From Hymenobacter terrestris (GTDB lineage Bacteria > Bacteroidota > Bacteroidia > Cytophagales > Hymenobacteraceae): DNA of 55,415 bases. Positions within the stretch are counted from its first letter, which is position 1, and each line of letters starts with the position of its first letter. The stretch spans positions 1 through 55,415 of the forward strand of contig NZ_JABKAV010000021.1 in assembly GCF_013377905.1 (NCBI RefSeq), given 5' to 3'. A program made the translations under genes and the position numbers. The notes beneath the pieces were generated by a model. The model was not told where the DNA came from. It searched no databases and worked only from the letters and a program-made list of their open reading frames with translations. Positions 38,116 to 45,836 of the stretch are shown here, in pieces.

Positions 38116-38285
38116 TGAAAAAGACGTCATTGCGAGCGAAGCGAAGCAATCCGTGGGAGCAAAACGACCAACTCAATGAAGCAGTAAGCCCCTGACGAGA
38201 GGACATCAGGGGCTTTCCGCTTCCTTAGAGGTGTCATTTTGTATGATCGGATTGCTTCGCTTCGCTCGCAATGACGTCTTTTTCA
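38116..38285. repeat. 37-bp perfect inverted repeat enclosing a terminator
   Basis: 38116-38152 is the exact reverse complement of 38249-38285 (arms contain GACGTCATTGCGAGCGAAGC). The 96-base centre holds another hairpin at 38186-38215. It fills the gap between the convergent porE-like and DUF6702 genes. Confidence 0.88.
38186..38215. terminator. Terminator nested in the inverted repeat
   Basis: AAGCCCCTGA (38186-38195) pairs with TCAGGGGCTT (38206-38215), loop 10 bases. Confidence 0.6.
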
Positions 38286-38291
38286 TCACCA

Positions 38292-38789
38292 CTACCACTT
38301 CAGTTCCTGCTCCTCATTCCCATTGCGAAACAGGAAGCTCTCCTTCTGCTTGCCAGCGGTGAGGTTGACAAGGTTCATCTGGTCGGGAAAGATAGTAAGC
38401 AGCAGGCCCTGGCGAAGCGTGACGCTGGTGGCAGTGGCCGGCAGTGGGGCGGTAAAAAACAGCCAGTGCGAGTCGGTTTCCTTTTGCAGGCCCACCAGCG
38501 TGAGCGGCAGCGGCCGGCCGGGCTGCGTGCTGAGCTGCACCTCACGCCGCAGCAGGTTCAGCAGCAAAGGGTCGAGTTGGGCACGGGAGAGCCGGCCGAT
38601 GGTATAAGATTCAGCTTGGCCTTGCGAAATTGCGTTTTCCAGGTCGTCGGTGAAGACTTTGAGGGCTATTTCAAGTCGTTGCTTCTCGGGGTTGAAGCGC
38701 ACCTCCATCAGGCTGGCGTGGTAGGTATGAGCCCACGCCGCGAGGCTGATCAGGAGCAGAAGCGGCAGGATTCGGAAGAGTTTGGGCAT
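38292..38789 (-). CDS. DUF6702-like secreted protein
   Basis: 165 residues from ATG 38789 (MPKLFRILPLLLLISLAAWA), with a Sec signal cut before HTYHASL. The start of the mature protein, HTYHASLMEVRFNPEKQRLE followed by IALKVFTDDLENAI, is the signature of the DUF6702 family of small periplasmic beta proteins of unknown function in Bacteroidota. Upstream in-frame sequence is Arg/Pro-rich and overlaps the rseP 3' end in another frame, so it is not part of the gene. It follows rseP on the same strand, but a terminator at 38909 separates them. Confidence 0.8.
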   Translation of the reverse strand: MPKLFRILPLLLLISLAAWAHTYHASLMEVRFNPEKQRLEIALKVFTDDLENAISQGQAESYTIGRLSRAQLDPLLLNLLRREVQLSTQPGRPLPLTLVGLQKETDSHWLFFTAPLPATATSVTLRQGLLLTIFPDQMNLVNLTAGKQKESFLFRNGNEEQELKW

Positions 38790-38908
38790 TGTTGAAAAGA
38801 AGAGTTTACCGCAGATGAGCGCGAAAGTTTGGCAGAGCTGATCAGAACGACTCCGCGCCCTTACGCGGGAACCTCTGCGCCTCTCTGCGGGAAAGATACA
38901 GCGCAAGA

Positions 38909-38944
38909 AAAAGCCGTGCCACCCCAACGGACAGCACGGCTTTT
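38909..38944 (-). terminator. Terminator of rseP
   Basis: AAAAGCCGTGC (38909-38919) pairs with GCACGGCTTTT (38934-38944). On the minus strand the stem is followed by TTTTTC. Confidence 0.8.
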
Positions 38945-38962
38945 CAATTCGATTCGGTAAAC

Positions 38963-40309
38963 CTATTCTCCGAAAGCCTTGATAAGCGGGTTGATGATGA
39001 GCGTAAAGGCCATCAAGCCCAGAATAATCATCATGCCTACTTTCTGGGCATTTTCCATAAAGGCGTCGGAGGGTTTGCGGCCGGCCACCATTTCGTAGAG
39101 CAGGAACACCACGTGGCCGCCGTCGAGAGCCGGGATAGGCAGCAGGTTCATGAAGGCCAGCACCATCGAGAGCAGACCGGTGAGCGTCCAGAACCGGAGC
39201 CAGTCCCAAGTGCCGCCGTACTGCTGGGCAATTTCGATCGGCCCGCCTACCGATTTGCGGAACGAAGCCTCGCCCCGGAAAATCTTGCCAAAGGCCTTCA
39301 TCTGGGTAGTTACCACACCGAAAGCCTGCTTGGTGCCCACCGGAATAGCCTCCACCAGCCCGTATTCGCGGGTTTCAAACTTGAGCAACGACTTAGGCAG
39401 AAAACCGATTTTACCGTCTTCGTCCACGTTCACATTCAGGGCTACGGGCTGGCCGGCGCGCTCTACGCGCACTGCCACCGGCTTACCGGCCTGATCCTTC
39501 AGGGCCTTCTGCAGCTCGGGGAAGAAGCGGATGGAGGCGCTGCCAACGGTCAGGATGCGGTCCTGGGGCAGGAGGCCAGCCTTGGAAGCGGGGCTGCCGG
39601 GCACTACCTGGTCGACTACGAATGGGTCGAGCGGCTGCACGAAGCGCTGCTCGCCCTCGTCAGCGAGGCGGTCCATAAAATTATTGGGTACGGGCACATC
39701 TACCAGCTGGCCAGCGCGGTCGACGGTGTAGTAGCCGTTGGAGCCCAGAATCACGTCGGGGCTGTACACGTCACTGAAATCCTTAAAAGGACGACCGTTG
39801 ATTTTCACGATTTTGTCGCCTTCGCGGAAGCCCATTTCCTGGCCCAGCTCACTCGGCACAATGCCGTAGCGCACCTCCGAAGCCGGCAGGTAGCTCTGGC
39901 CGTAGCTGAAGGTGAGCAGCGTGAAGATGACTATACCGGTAATCACGTTCATGATGATACCGCCCAGCATCACAATCAGGCGCTGCCAGGCCGGCTTCGA
40001 ACGGAACTCGTCGGGGGCTGGCTCAGCGGCCAGGCTCTCGGCATCCTGGGTTTCGTCGATCATGCCGTGGATGGCCACGTAGCCACCCAGCGGGAACCAG
40101 CCCAGGCCGTATTCCGTCTCGCCAATTTTCTTTTTGAACAGGGCGAAGTTCATCACCCCGGGCAGCGGAAACAGGAAGTCGAAGAAGATGTAAAACTTAT
40201 CGACCCGGATTTTAAAATATTTGGCGGCCGCAAAGTGTCCGAACTCGTGCAGGCCCACCAGGAGCGAAAGGCCCAGCAACAGGTTGCCGGCCATGATTAA
40301 TCCTTCCAA
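38963..40309 (-). CDS. rseP: RseP-type site-2 intramembrane metalloprotease
   Basis: Zinc protease that cuts anti-sigma factors or remnant signal peptides inside the inner membrane. 448 residues: HEFGH at 21-25 in the first transmembrane helix, further membrane segments, two PDZ-like domains (FREGDKIVKINGRPF; GLLPQDRILTVGSASI) and the third zinc ligand in PALDGGHVVF in a C-terminal helix. An internal ATG (codon 6, MAGNLLLG) is an alternative start. Downstream of dxr on the same strand, an arrangement common in bacteria, though a long inverted repeat sits between them here. Confidence 0.94.
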   Translation of the reverse strand: MEGLIMAGNLLLGLSLLVGLHEFGHFAAAKYFKIRVDKFYIFFDFLFPLPGVMNFALFKKKIGETEYGLGWFPLGGYVAIHGMIDETQDAESLAAEPAPDEFRSKPAWQRLIVMLGGIIMNVITGIVIFTLLTFSYGQSYLPASEVRYGIVPSELGQEMGFREGDKIVKINGRPFKDFSDVYSPDVILGSNGYYTVDRAGQLVDVPVPNNFMDRLADEGEQRFVQPLDPFVVDQVVPGSPASKAGLLPQDRILTVGSASIRFFPELQKALKDQAGKPVAVRVERAGQPVALNVNVDEDGKIGFLPKSLLKFETREYGLVEAIPVGTKQAFGVVTTQMKAFGKIFRGEASFRKSVGGPIEIAQQYGGTWDWLRFWTLTGLLSMVLAFMNLLPIPALDGGHVVFLLYEMVAGRKPSDAFMENAQKVGMMIILGLMAFTLIINPLIKAFGE

Positions 40310-40364
40310 AAGAGCAGGGTAATGGGGTGATGAGGTAATTTTAATAAAAAGGTTACAAGCAGGG

Positions 40365-40461
40365 CGTCATACTGAGCGTAGTCGAAGCATCTCTGCCGCT
40401 ATGCTAACCTTGCCAGCTGCAACGAAGCGGTAGAGATGCTGCGGCTTTGCTCAGCATGACG
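40365..40461. repeat. Imperfect inverted repeat between rseP and dxr
   Basis: Arms 40365-40400 and 40426-40461 (36 bases each) pair with several mismatches; they carry CGTCATACTGAGC and GCTCAGCATGACG and the GCATCTCT(A/G)CCGC block also present in the repeat at 33026. A diverged member of that group. Confidence 0.75.
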
Positions 40462-40538
40462 TTCTCATTTTACTCCCTTACTCACAGCCAACAAACAACG
40501 CGCCGCGGCCCGTGGTTCGCCGGATTCCGGCCAGCCTG

Positions 40539-41717
40539 TCAGGCGCGCACGGTACTGAGCAGTTCGGCGGCCACGCGGCGCGTTTCCTGGTCGGTGGCCA
40601 CGTAGTCGGCGAGGGTTGGGTCGGCAAGGTACGAAACCCGCGCGAGGCTGGTTTCTACCACGTCCGACATCTGCAGGAAGCCAATTTCGTCGCGCAGGAA
40701 GGCGGCCACGGCTATTTCGTTGGCCGCGTTGAGGATGCAGGGCGCGTTGCCGCCCCGGCGCATGGCCTCGAAGGCCAGCCCCAGGTTGCGGAACGCGGTG
40801 GTATCAGCGGCTTCAAACGTCAGTTGCGGGTAATCGAGGAAGCTAAAGCGCGGAAATTCGTTGGGCAACCGCTGCGGGTAGCCCAGCGCGTACTGAATGG
40901 GCAGCTTCATATCGGGCAGGCCAAGCTGGGCCTTCAGCGAACCATCCTCGAACTGCACCAGCGAGTGGATGATGCTTTGCGGATGCACAATGACTTCCAC
41001 CTGCTCGTCGCGGAGGCCGAACAGCCACTTGGCCTCTATCACTTCGAGGCCCTTGTTCATGAGCGAGGCCGAGTCGATAGTGATTTTGGCGCCCATATCC
41101 CAGTTGGGGTGCTTGAGGGCCTGGGCGCGGGTCACCTGGCCCAGCTGCTCGCGGCTGCGGCCCCGGAACGGCCCGCCCGAAGCCGTGAGGATAATCTTCT
41201 CAATCGGGTTCTGCTCCTCCCCTACCAGGCACTGAAAAATAGCCGAATGCTCCGAATCAACGGGCAGCAGCTTGACGCCGTGCTCGCGCACCAGCTCGGT
41301 TATCAGCTGGCCGGCGACCACCAGGGTTTCCTTGTTGGCCAACGCAATATCGTGGCCCGCTTTGATGGCTGCCACCGTGGGCAGCAGCCCGGCGTAGCCC
41401 ACCATGGCCGTCAGCACCACATCGGTATCGGGCCGTCCGGCTACCTCCGTCAAGGCCTCGGCACCAGCCAGCACCTCGGTTTCAGGCTGATTGGCCAAGG
41501 CGTCGCGCACTTGGGCGTACTTGCTTTCGTCGCCGATAACTACAGCGGCGGGCCGAAACTCGCGGGCCTGGGCCACCAGCAAATCGGCGTTGGACTGGGC
41601 CGAGAGGGCCGACACGACGAAGCGGCCCGGCTGGGCACGGAGCACTTCGAGGGCTTGGGTGCCGATGGAGCCGGTAGAGCCGAGCAGGGCGACGCGCTTA
41701 GGGGTTTCGGGGGGCAT
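40539..41717 (-). CDS. dxr: 1-deoxy-D-xylulose 5-phosphate reductoisomerase
   Basis: Converts DXP to MEP with NADPH in the non-mevalonate isoprenoid pathway. 392 residues: NADPH-binding LLGSTGSIGTQAL (11-23), DSEHSAIFQCL with the metal-binding Asp/Glu, LTASGGPFRG (the flexible loop region), HPNWDMGAKITIDSASLMNKG, and HPQSIIHSLV. Length and motifs are standard. A tandem 15-base repeat lies 28-59 bases before the ATG and may be regulatory. Divergent from the gene at 41892. Confidence 0.96.
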   Translation of the reverse strand: MPPETPKRVALLGSTGSIGTQALEVLRAQPGRFVVSALSAQSNADLLVAQAREFRPAAVVIGDESKYAQVRDALANQPETEVLAGAEALTEVAGRPDTDVVLTAMVGYAGLLPTVAAIKAGHDIALANKETLVVAGQLITELVREHGVKLLPVDSEHSAIFQCLVGEEQNPIEKIILTASGGPFRGRSREQLGQVTRAQALKHPNWDMGAKITIDSASLMNKGLEVIEAKWLFGLRDEQVEVIVHPQSIIHSLVQFEDGSLKAQLGLPDMKLPIQYALGYPQRLPNEFPRFSFLDYPQLTFEAADTTAFRNLGLAFEAMRRGGNAPCILNAANEIAVAAFLRDEIGFLQMSDVVETSLARVSYLADPTLADYVATDQETRRVAAELLSTVRA

Positions 41718-41744
41718 GGAGCGGGGTTGGGTTACCGGGACTGT

Positions 41745-41776
41745 TATCTTGGACTTGTCAATATCTTGGACTTGTC
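41745..41776. repeat. Tandem 15-base direct repeat upstream of dxr
   Basis: TATCTTGGACTTGTC occurs at 41745-41759 and again at 41762-41776, two bases apart, period 17. It could be a duplicated regulator site for dxr or the divergent gene, or a simple slippage duplication. Confidence 0.6.
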
Positions 41777-41891
41777 GAACTGACGATTAGGTCAGGCAAA
41801 ACTACAGCTTCCGGCGGCTTGGGCAGCACCTGCGCTAACCTCAGCGGCCCAAAACCCCGTACTTTGAGCTTCCACCTCCCTTCCTCCCGCC

Positions 41892-42377
41892 GTGAGTTCT
41901 CCTGCCGCCCCCGATTCTGCCGCCTCCGATAAAGCCCGCACCGGCCTCTGGACCAGCCTGCAGAAGCATCTGACTACCATCTACGCCGCCGAAACCGACT
42001 ACCGCGCCGCCACCCGCTTCACTGAAACTTTCCCATTCCCGGCCTCAGCCGCTACGCCCCAGCAGCTGCTCGACTACCAGCACCAGCGGGCCGTATTGCG
42101 CGACCTGTTCGTGGATGAAACCTCCCAGCTAGACACGCTCGTAAAGGCCATTCGCACCAAGGGCTATGCCGAAGACGACAAGAAGCTGCTGCTGCTCATG
42201 CTACTGGGCTACTTCGATTTGGCCGAAACCGTTTTCGCCCTGCTCGACACCCAGCGCCCTAGCCAGTTGGAACCCGATGAGGAGCTGGACGAGGCCCGCG
42301 GCCGCTTCGAGCGCATCCGCAACTTCATCCGCCTCAATATCCGCGGCATAGCCGGCCTGCTCAAAGGAATACAATAG
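41892..42377 (+). CDS. Hypothetical helical protein
   Basis: 161 residues starting at GTG 41892. No family recognised. Predicted soluble and mostly helical: LWTSLQKHLTTIYAAETDYR, LLDYQHQRAVLRDLFVDETSQ, then a hydrophobic helix KKLLLLMLLGYFDLAETVF and a basic helix FERIRNFIRLNIRGIAGLL. No signal peptide. A TACTTTG box (one base short of the -7 consensus) lies about 30 bases upstream. Its stop is followed at once by the inverted repeat at 42382. Confidence 0.65.
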   Translation: MSSPAAPDSAASDKARTGLWTSLQKHLTTIYAAETDYRAATRFTETFPFPASAATPQQLLDYQHQRAVLRDLFVDETSQLDTLVKAIRTKGYAEDDKKLLLLMLLGYFDLAETVFALLDTQRPSQLEPDEELDEARGRFERIRNFIRLNIRGIAGLLKGIQ

Positions 42378-42381
42378 GCTT

Positions 42382-42471
42382 AACGTAATTCAAAGTGAAG
42401 CGAAGAATCTCGCGGGTAGTCGTTGCAGTACGTCAGCCCGCGAGATTCTTCGCTTCGCTCTGAATGACGTT
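42382..42471. repeat. Inverted repeat between convergent genes
   Basis: Arms 42382-42416 and 42437-42471 (35 bases) pair with three mismatches; they include AGCGAAGAATCTCGCGGG. The right arm runs into the stop codon of the GreA-like gene. Confidence 0.8.
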
Positions 42472-42923
42472 CAGCTAACAGCCAAAACCCGCACTGATTT
42501 CCCGTTGAACATCACCGAGTCGCCGGGGCGCTTGCCAGCCAGCGCGGCGGCCACCGGCGCGGCGACCGATACGGCGAAGTAATCGGTGCCATCGAGCGGG
42601 AGCTTGCCGGCGCTAATACCTAAGTAGAACCAGCCCATAGAAGTGTGCACCAATGCCCCAGGCCGCACCGCATCACACGGCAGCGTTGGGTTAATGCGCT
42701 GGATTTCGGCCAGCAGCTGACGGGCCTGCTGGAGCTGCACCAGGTTTCGGTCGCGCTCATTCTGGGCCATGGCGCGGCCGGTTTCGTACTTGTCGCCGGC
42801 GCTGCTCTTGGTTTCGGAGTTGGCCGATTCCTGCGCCGCGTTGATGGCCGTTTGGATGGTGGCCAGCCGGTCGTGCACGTAGGCCAAGCACAGAGCGTGG
42901 AGGCGGGGTTTCATTGAACTCAT
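42471..42923 (-). CDS. GreA/GreB-family-like protein
   Basis: 150 residues from ATG 42923 (ATG 42914 also possible). Residues 10-80 form a charged coiled coil (TIQTAINAAQESANSE, AQNERDRNLVQLQQARQLL), and the C-terminal part (MGWFYLGISAGKLPLDG, VSVAAPVAAALAGKRPGDSV, FNGKSVRVLAV) looks like the FKBP-like domain of Gre factors, including the typical SP..ALLGK..GD pattern in altered form. Gre factors enter the RNA polymerase secondary channel. Bacteroidota have many such divergent Gre-like proteins, often misnamed. Codons before 42923 give a hydrophobic stretch with no role in the fold. Confidence 0.6.
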   Translation of the reverse strand: MSSMKPRLHALCLAYVHDRLATIQTAINAAQESANSETKSSAGDKYETGRAMAQNERDRNLVQLQQARQLLAEIQRINPTLPCDAVRPGALVHTSMGWFYLGISAGKLPLDGTDYFAVSVAAPVAAALAGKRPGDSVMFNGKSVRVLAVS

Positions 42924-43140
42924 ACTATTATAGAGGAGATGCATGGCAGGTAGCAGGACGATGCAAAAGGGCAATACAGGCTTAATTTTAGGCGATTTTA
43001 GTTGAGCTTGCCTAGAATTGGCTGCTTGGTCTGACAGAGAAAATTCAAACTTTATTAACAGACTCTGCCGGAAAACTGAAGGTTGTCCAGCATATTTACG
43101 ATCTATTGCGAACTATCATTCTCTGTTCTTAGCTGTGTGC

Positions 43141-43845
43141 ATGAAACAATCTTACTTTGCCTTATTTCTACTAACTATTTCACTTGGCAGCTGCAGCAAG
43201 GACGGGGAAAATATTCCGCTGGTGCTAGAGGGTGAATACCGAGCTGCCGGCACAGTGCTGGCTGCCAATCCTATTGTCATGTACACCAGCCGCGGGCAAA
43301 TAGATAACCAGGCCGTAATCGACCGGTATCTAAAACGCCACGCCAGGTACAACCCGTCTTTCTCCCGCACCAATATCATTTTTCCCGGCACTACTACCTT
43401 GGCTATCCGCGCCAACAACAAGGCCGCGCTCATTTCCAGTTACCAAACGCGGCACGATACGACCGAAGCCGAAATAACAGATCGCACCACCGACTACTTC
43501 GTACTGGCCAACCTGGATTCCGTTGGGCCGATACGAAAGCCCTTTTCCATCAAAGACGGCTGTAGCATGTTGGCAGATAGAATCAAGGTGGCATATCCGG
43601 GCGAGCGGTGCCGACCTGACTCCTCTTTTTTCTCCAGTTCCTGCAAAAATCGGCCGGTGCGGGTTATCCGCATCCAGGACGAAAAACTATTCATTCCCCA
43701 ATTCAGCTGGCTGATACGAACGGCCACCTGCGGGATTACGCAATCCGGCGAATGGAACCTCCTCGACTCAGCCGTACTCGGGCAACTCCGCAGTGGCGAC
43801 ACGCTGGTAGTGCAGGAGCGGCAGGTGGAGCTGCTGAAGCAATAA
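43141..43845 (+). CDS. Hypothetical lipoprotein
   Basis: 234 residues from ATG 43141. Signal MKQSYFALFLLTIS with lipobox LGSC (Cys18), then SKDGENIP. The mature protein has four or more cysteines (DGCSM, ERCRPD, SSSCKN, ATCGIT), unusual for Bacteroidota lipoproteins and suggesting disulfides. No family recognised. Upstream in-frame codons from 43018 lack a start context and precede the signal, so they are excluded. Convergent with the M28 peptidase gene through the terminator at 44001. Confidence 0.75.
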   Translation: MKQSYFALFLLTISLGSCSKDGENIPLVLEGEYRAAGTVLAANPIVMYTSRGQIDNQAVIDRYLKRHARYNPSFSRTNIIFPGTTTLAIRANNKAALISSYQTRHDTTEAEITDRTTDYFVLANLDSVGPIRKPFSIKDGCSMLADRIKVAYPGERCRPDSSFFSSSCKNRPVRVIRIQDEKLFIPQFSWLIRTATCGITQSGEWNLLDSAVLGQLRSGDTLVVQERQVELLKQ

Positions 43846-44000
43846 CAAACAGCGAGAGCCACTACATCGACAACTTTTCGGCAAATCCGGAACAGCGCCC
43901 GCGAGAAATTCTGCTTGCCTTAAGCAGTAACTCTAGTGATAGTTTCTACGCCGATTATCGTCGCCATTCATCTATTCATCAACATTTTAACTTCCATATT

Positions 44001-44044
44001 CTAACGAAAAAAACCGACTCTAAAGGGCCGGTTTTTTTCGTTAG
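44001..44044. terminator. 16-bp perfect bidirectional terminator
   Basis: CTAACGAAAAAAACCG (44001-44016) is the exact reverse complement of 44029-44044. A and T tracts on both sides allow use by both convergent genes. Confidence 0.85.
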
Positions 44045-44085
44045 ATGGTTGCGTAAGTATGGCAGCTTGGCTTTCGCCAATCAGC

Positions 44086-45672
44086 CTACAACTGGCCAAC
44101 GGTCTTAACCACCGGCAACGGCTTACGGGGGAGTTTAGCGTCGCGCATGGCGGCCTGGTACACGAACGAGGCCACTACCACAGCGGCCTGCTTGAGGTCG
44201 TCGGCGGGCAGGCGCTCGTAGGTGTCCATGTTGGTGTGGTGGGTGCGGGTGCCGTAGTCGAGCGGGTCCTGGATGAACTGGAAGCCCGGCAGGCCTACCG
44301 CGTCGAAGGCCAGGTGGTCGGTGCCGCCGGTGTTGCGCAGCGTGACGGTAGTGGCCCCCATATCGGCGAAAGGTTTCAGCCAGTCGGCGAAGATGGGTGC
44401 GGCGGCCTCGTTACCCTGGGCATAGATGCCGCGGATTTTACCGGCTCCGTTGTCGAGGTTGAAGTAGGCGGCCAGCTTTTCGTGGTCGGGCAGCAGCTTC
44501 ATGGTGGCGGGGTCGGCGAAGTGGTTTTTCACGTAACCCCGCGAGCCGAACAGGCCCTGCTCCTCCTCGCCCCACAGCGCAATGCGAATGGTGCGGCGCG
44601 GCTGTACGCCGGCGGCTTTCAGCAGGCGCATGGCCTCCATCATCACGGCCACGCCGGCGGCGTTATCGGTGGCGCCGGTGGCGGCGTGCCACGAGTCGAG
44701 GTGGGCACCCAGCATCACCACTTCGCTCTTGAGCTTGCGGTCGGTGCCGGCAATTTCGGCCACCACGTTGTAGCCTTGCAGGTCTTTGTCCTGGAAGCGG
44801 GTGCGGGTTTCCATCTCCACTTCCACCGGCAGGCCGGCATCAGCGAGGCGGATGAGGCGCAGCAGGTCTTCGGGGGCCATTTCTATTTCGGGCAGTACGG
44901 ACTTGGCATCGGCGGCGTAGGGCGCGCCGTTGGAGGTGAAGAACGTGCCGTCGGAGCCCCCGCGGGAGCTCAGGATGGCGGCTGCCCCTTCGGCCTGCAC
45001 CATATCGAGCATTTTGGTGCGCAGGGCAAACTGGGCGCGGCGGTTTTTCAGCTGCTCCTCGGCTTTAGGGTCGGCGGGCTTAGGCGTGGCAGCGGGGGCT
45101 TCCAACTTGAAGTCGGCCATTTTCTGCAGTGCCTCGTCGGTGTGGCGGCGGGCATCGGGCTCGAAGGAGGGCTTGGGCGGGTTGGCCACATCGAGCAGCA
45201 CGATTTTGTCGCGCAGTTGGCCCTTGTACTTGTCCAGGTCGGCTTCCGAGGCGGCTTTCACCACCATCACCCGCTTTTTGAGCGCGCCGTCGGTGCCGGG
45301 CGTCCAGGCCTTGGGCGCCCCGATGAGGGCATGGTAGTAGGGGGCCGTCATGGCCAGGTACGACTTATCGATATTCCAGCCGCGGCCGAAGGTGCCCCAG
45401 GGCTCGATGTTGGCTTTGGTCAGGCCCCAGTCGGTGAGCTGTTTGCGGCTCCACTCGTTGGCGCGGGCCAAGCCCTCGGAGCCGGCCAGGCGTGGGCCGC
45501 TCACATCGGTCAGGTAAAAGGCCGTTTCCATCACTTTGGAGCGGTTCAGGCCTTCATCTTTGATTTTGGCGAGCATGGCCGGGTCGGCCTTGGTGCCGCC
45601 GGTTTGGGCCAGCGCAGGGGCAGTAGCAGCCAGCGAACCGGCCAGCACGAGGAAACGGAACGTGTTCAGCAT
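44086..45672 (-). CDS. M28-family metallo-aminopeptidase
   Basis: 528 residues. Signal peptide ending ALAQ, so secreted or periplasmic. An N-terminal helical part is followed by a PA-type insertion (about 110-290) and the M28 catalytic domain: GAHLDSW and GATDNAAG supply His and Asp ligands, GEEEQGLFGS the catalytic Glu pair, and HHTNMDTYE the last His. Family members remove N-terminal residues or cleave carboxypeptidase-type substrates. No T9SS C-terminal sorting domain is visible. Divergent from the ABC exporter at 45837 across 164 bases. Confidence 0.92.
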   Translation of the reverse strand: MLNTFRFLVLAGSLAATAPALAQTGGTKADPAMLAKIKDEGLNRSKVMETAFYLTDVSGPRLAGSEGLARANEWSRKQLTDWGLTKANIEPWGTFGRGWNIDKSYLAMTAPYYHALIGAPKAWTPGTDGALKKRVMVVKAASEADLDKYKGQLRDKIVLLDVANPPKPSFEPDARRHTDEALQKMADFKLEAPAATPKPADPKAEEQLKNRRAQFALRTKMLDMVQAEGAAAILSSRGGSDGTFFTSNGAPYAADAKSVLPEIEMAPEDLLRLIRLADAGLPVEVEMETRTRFQDKDLQGYNVVAEIAGTDRKLKSEVVMLGAHLDSWHAATGATDNAAGVAVMMEAMRLLKAAGVQPRRTIRIALWGEEEQGLFGSRGYVKNHFADPATMKLLPDHEKLAAYFNLDNGAGKIRGIYAQGNEAAAPIFADWLKPFADMGATTVTLRNTGGTDHLAFDAVGLPGFQFIQDPLDYGTRTHHTNMDTYERLPADDLKQAAVVVASFVYQAAMRDAKLPRKPLPVVKTVGQL

Positions 45673-45836
45673 AGAGAAAAAAGAAGGGTTGAGGAATCGG
45701 AGAGTAGCTCAAAAACCCCGGAAAAGCGCCGGAGTTGCAGCGGGTTCCTACTGCTCTTCATGCGCTGTCGGGCGTCCGGGCATAACCCCTGCCACACCGC
45801 GCCCGTCTAACCGGCTACTCACTTAGCTGCTAGTGC

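Noticed and set aside
38790..39209. Extension of the DUF6702 gene upstream to 305 residues
   Set aside because: It overlaps rseP coding sequence and a terminator and precedes a normal signal peptide.
40512..41783. 423-codon plus-strand frame opposite dxr
   Set aside because: Antisense shadow; dxr motifs are unambiguous on the minus strand.
44059..45810. 583-codon plus-strand frame opposite the M28 peptidase
   Set aside because: Gly/Val-rich reverse-complement artefact of the peptidase gene; no domain.
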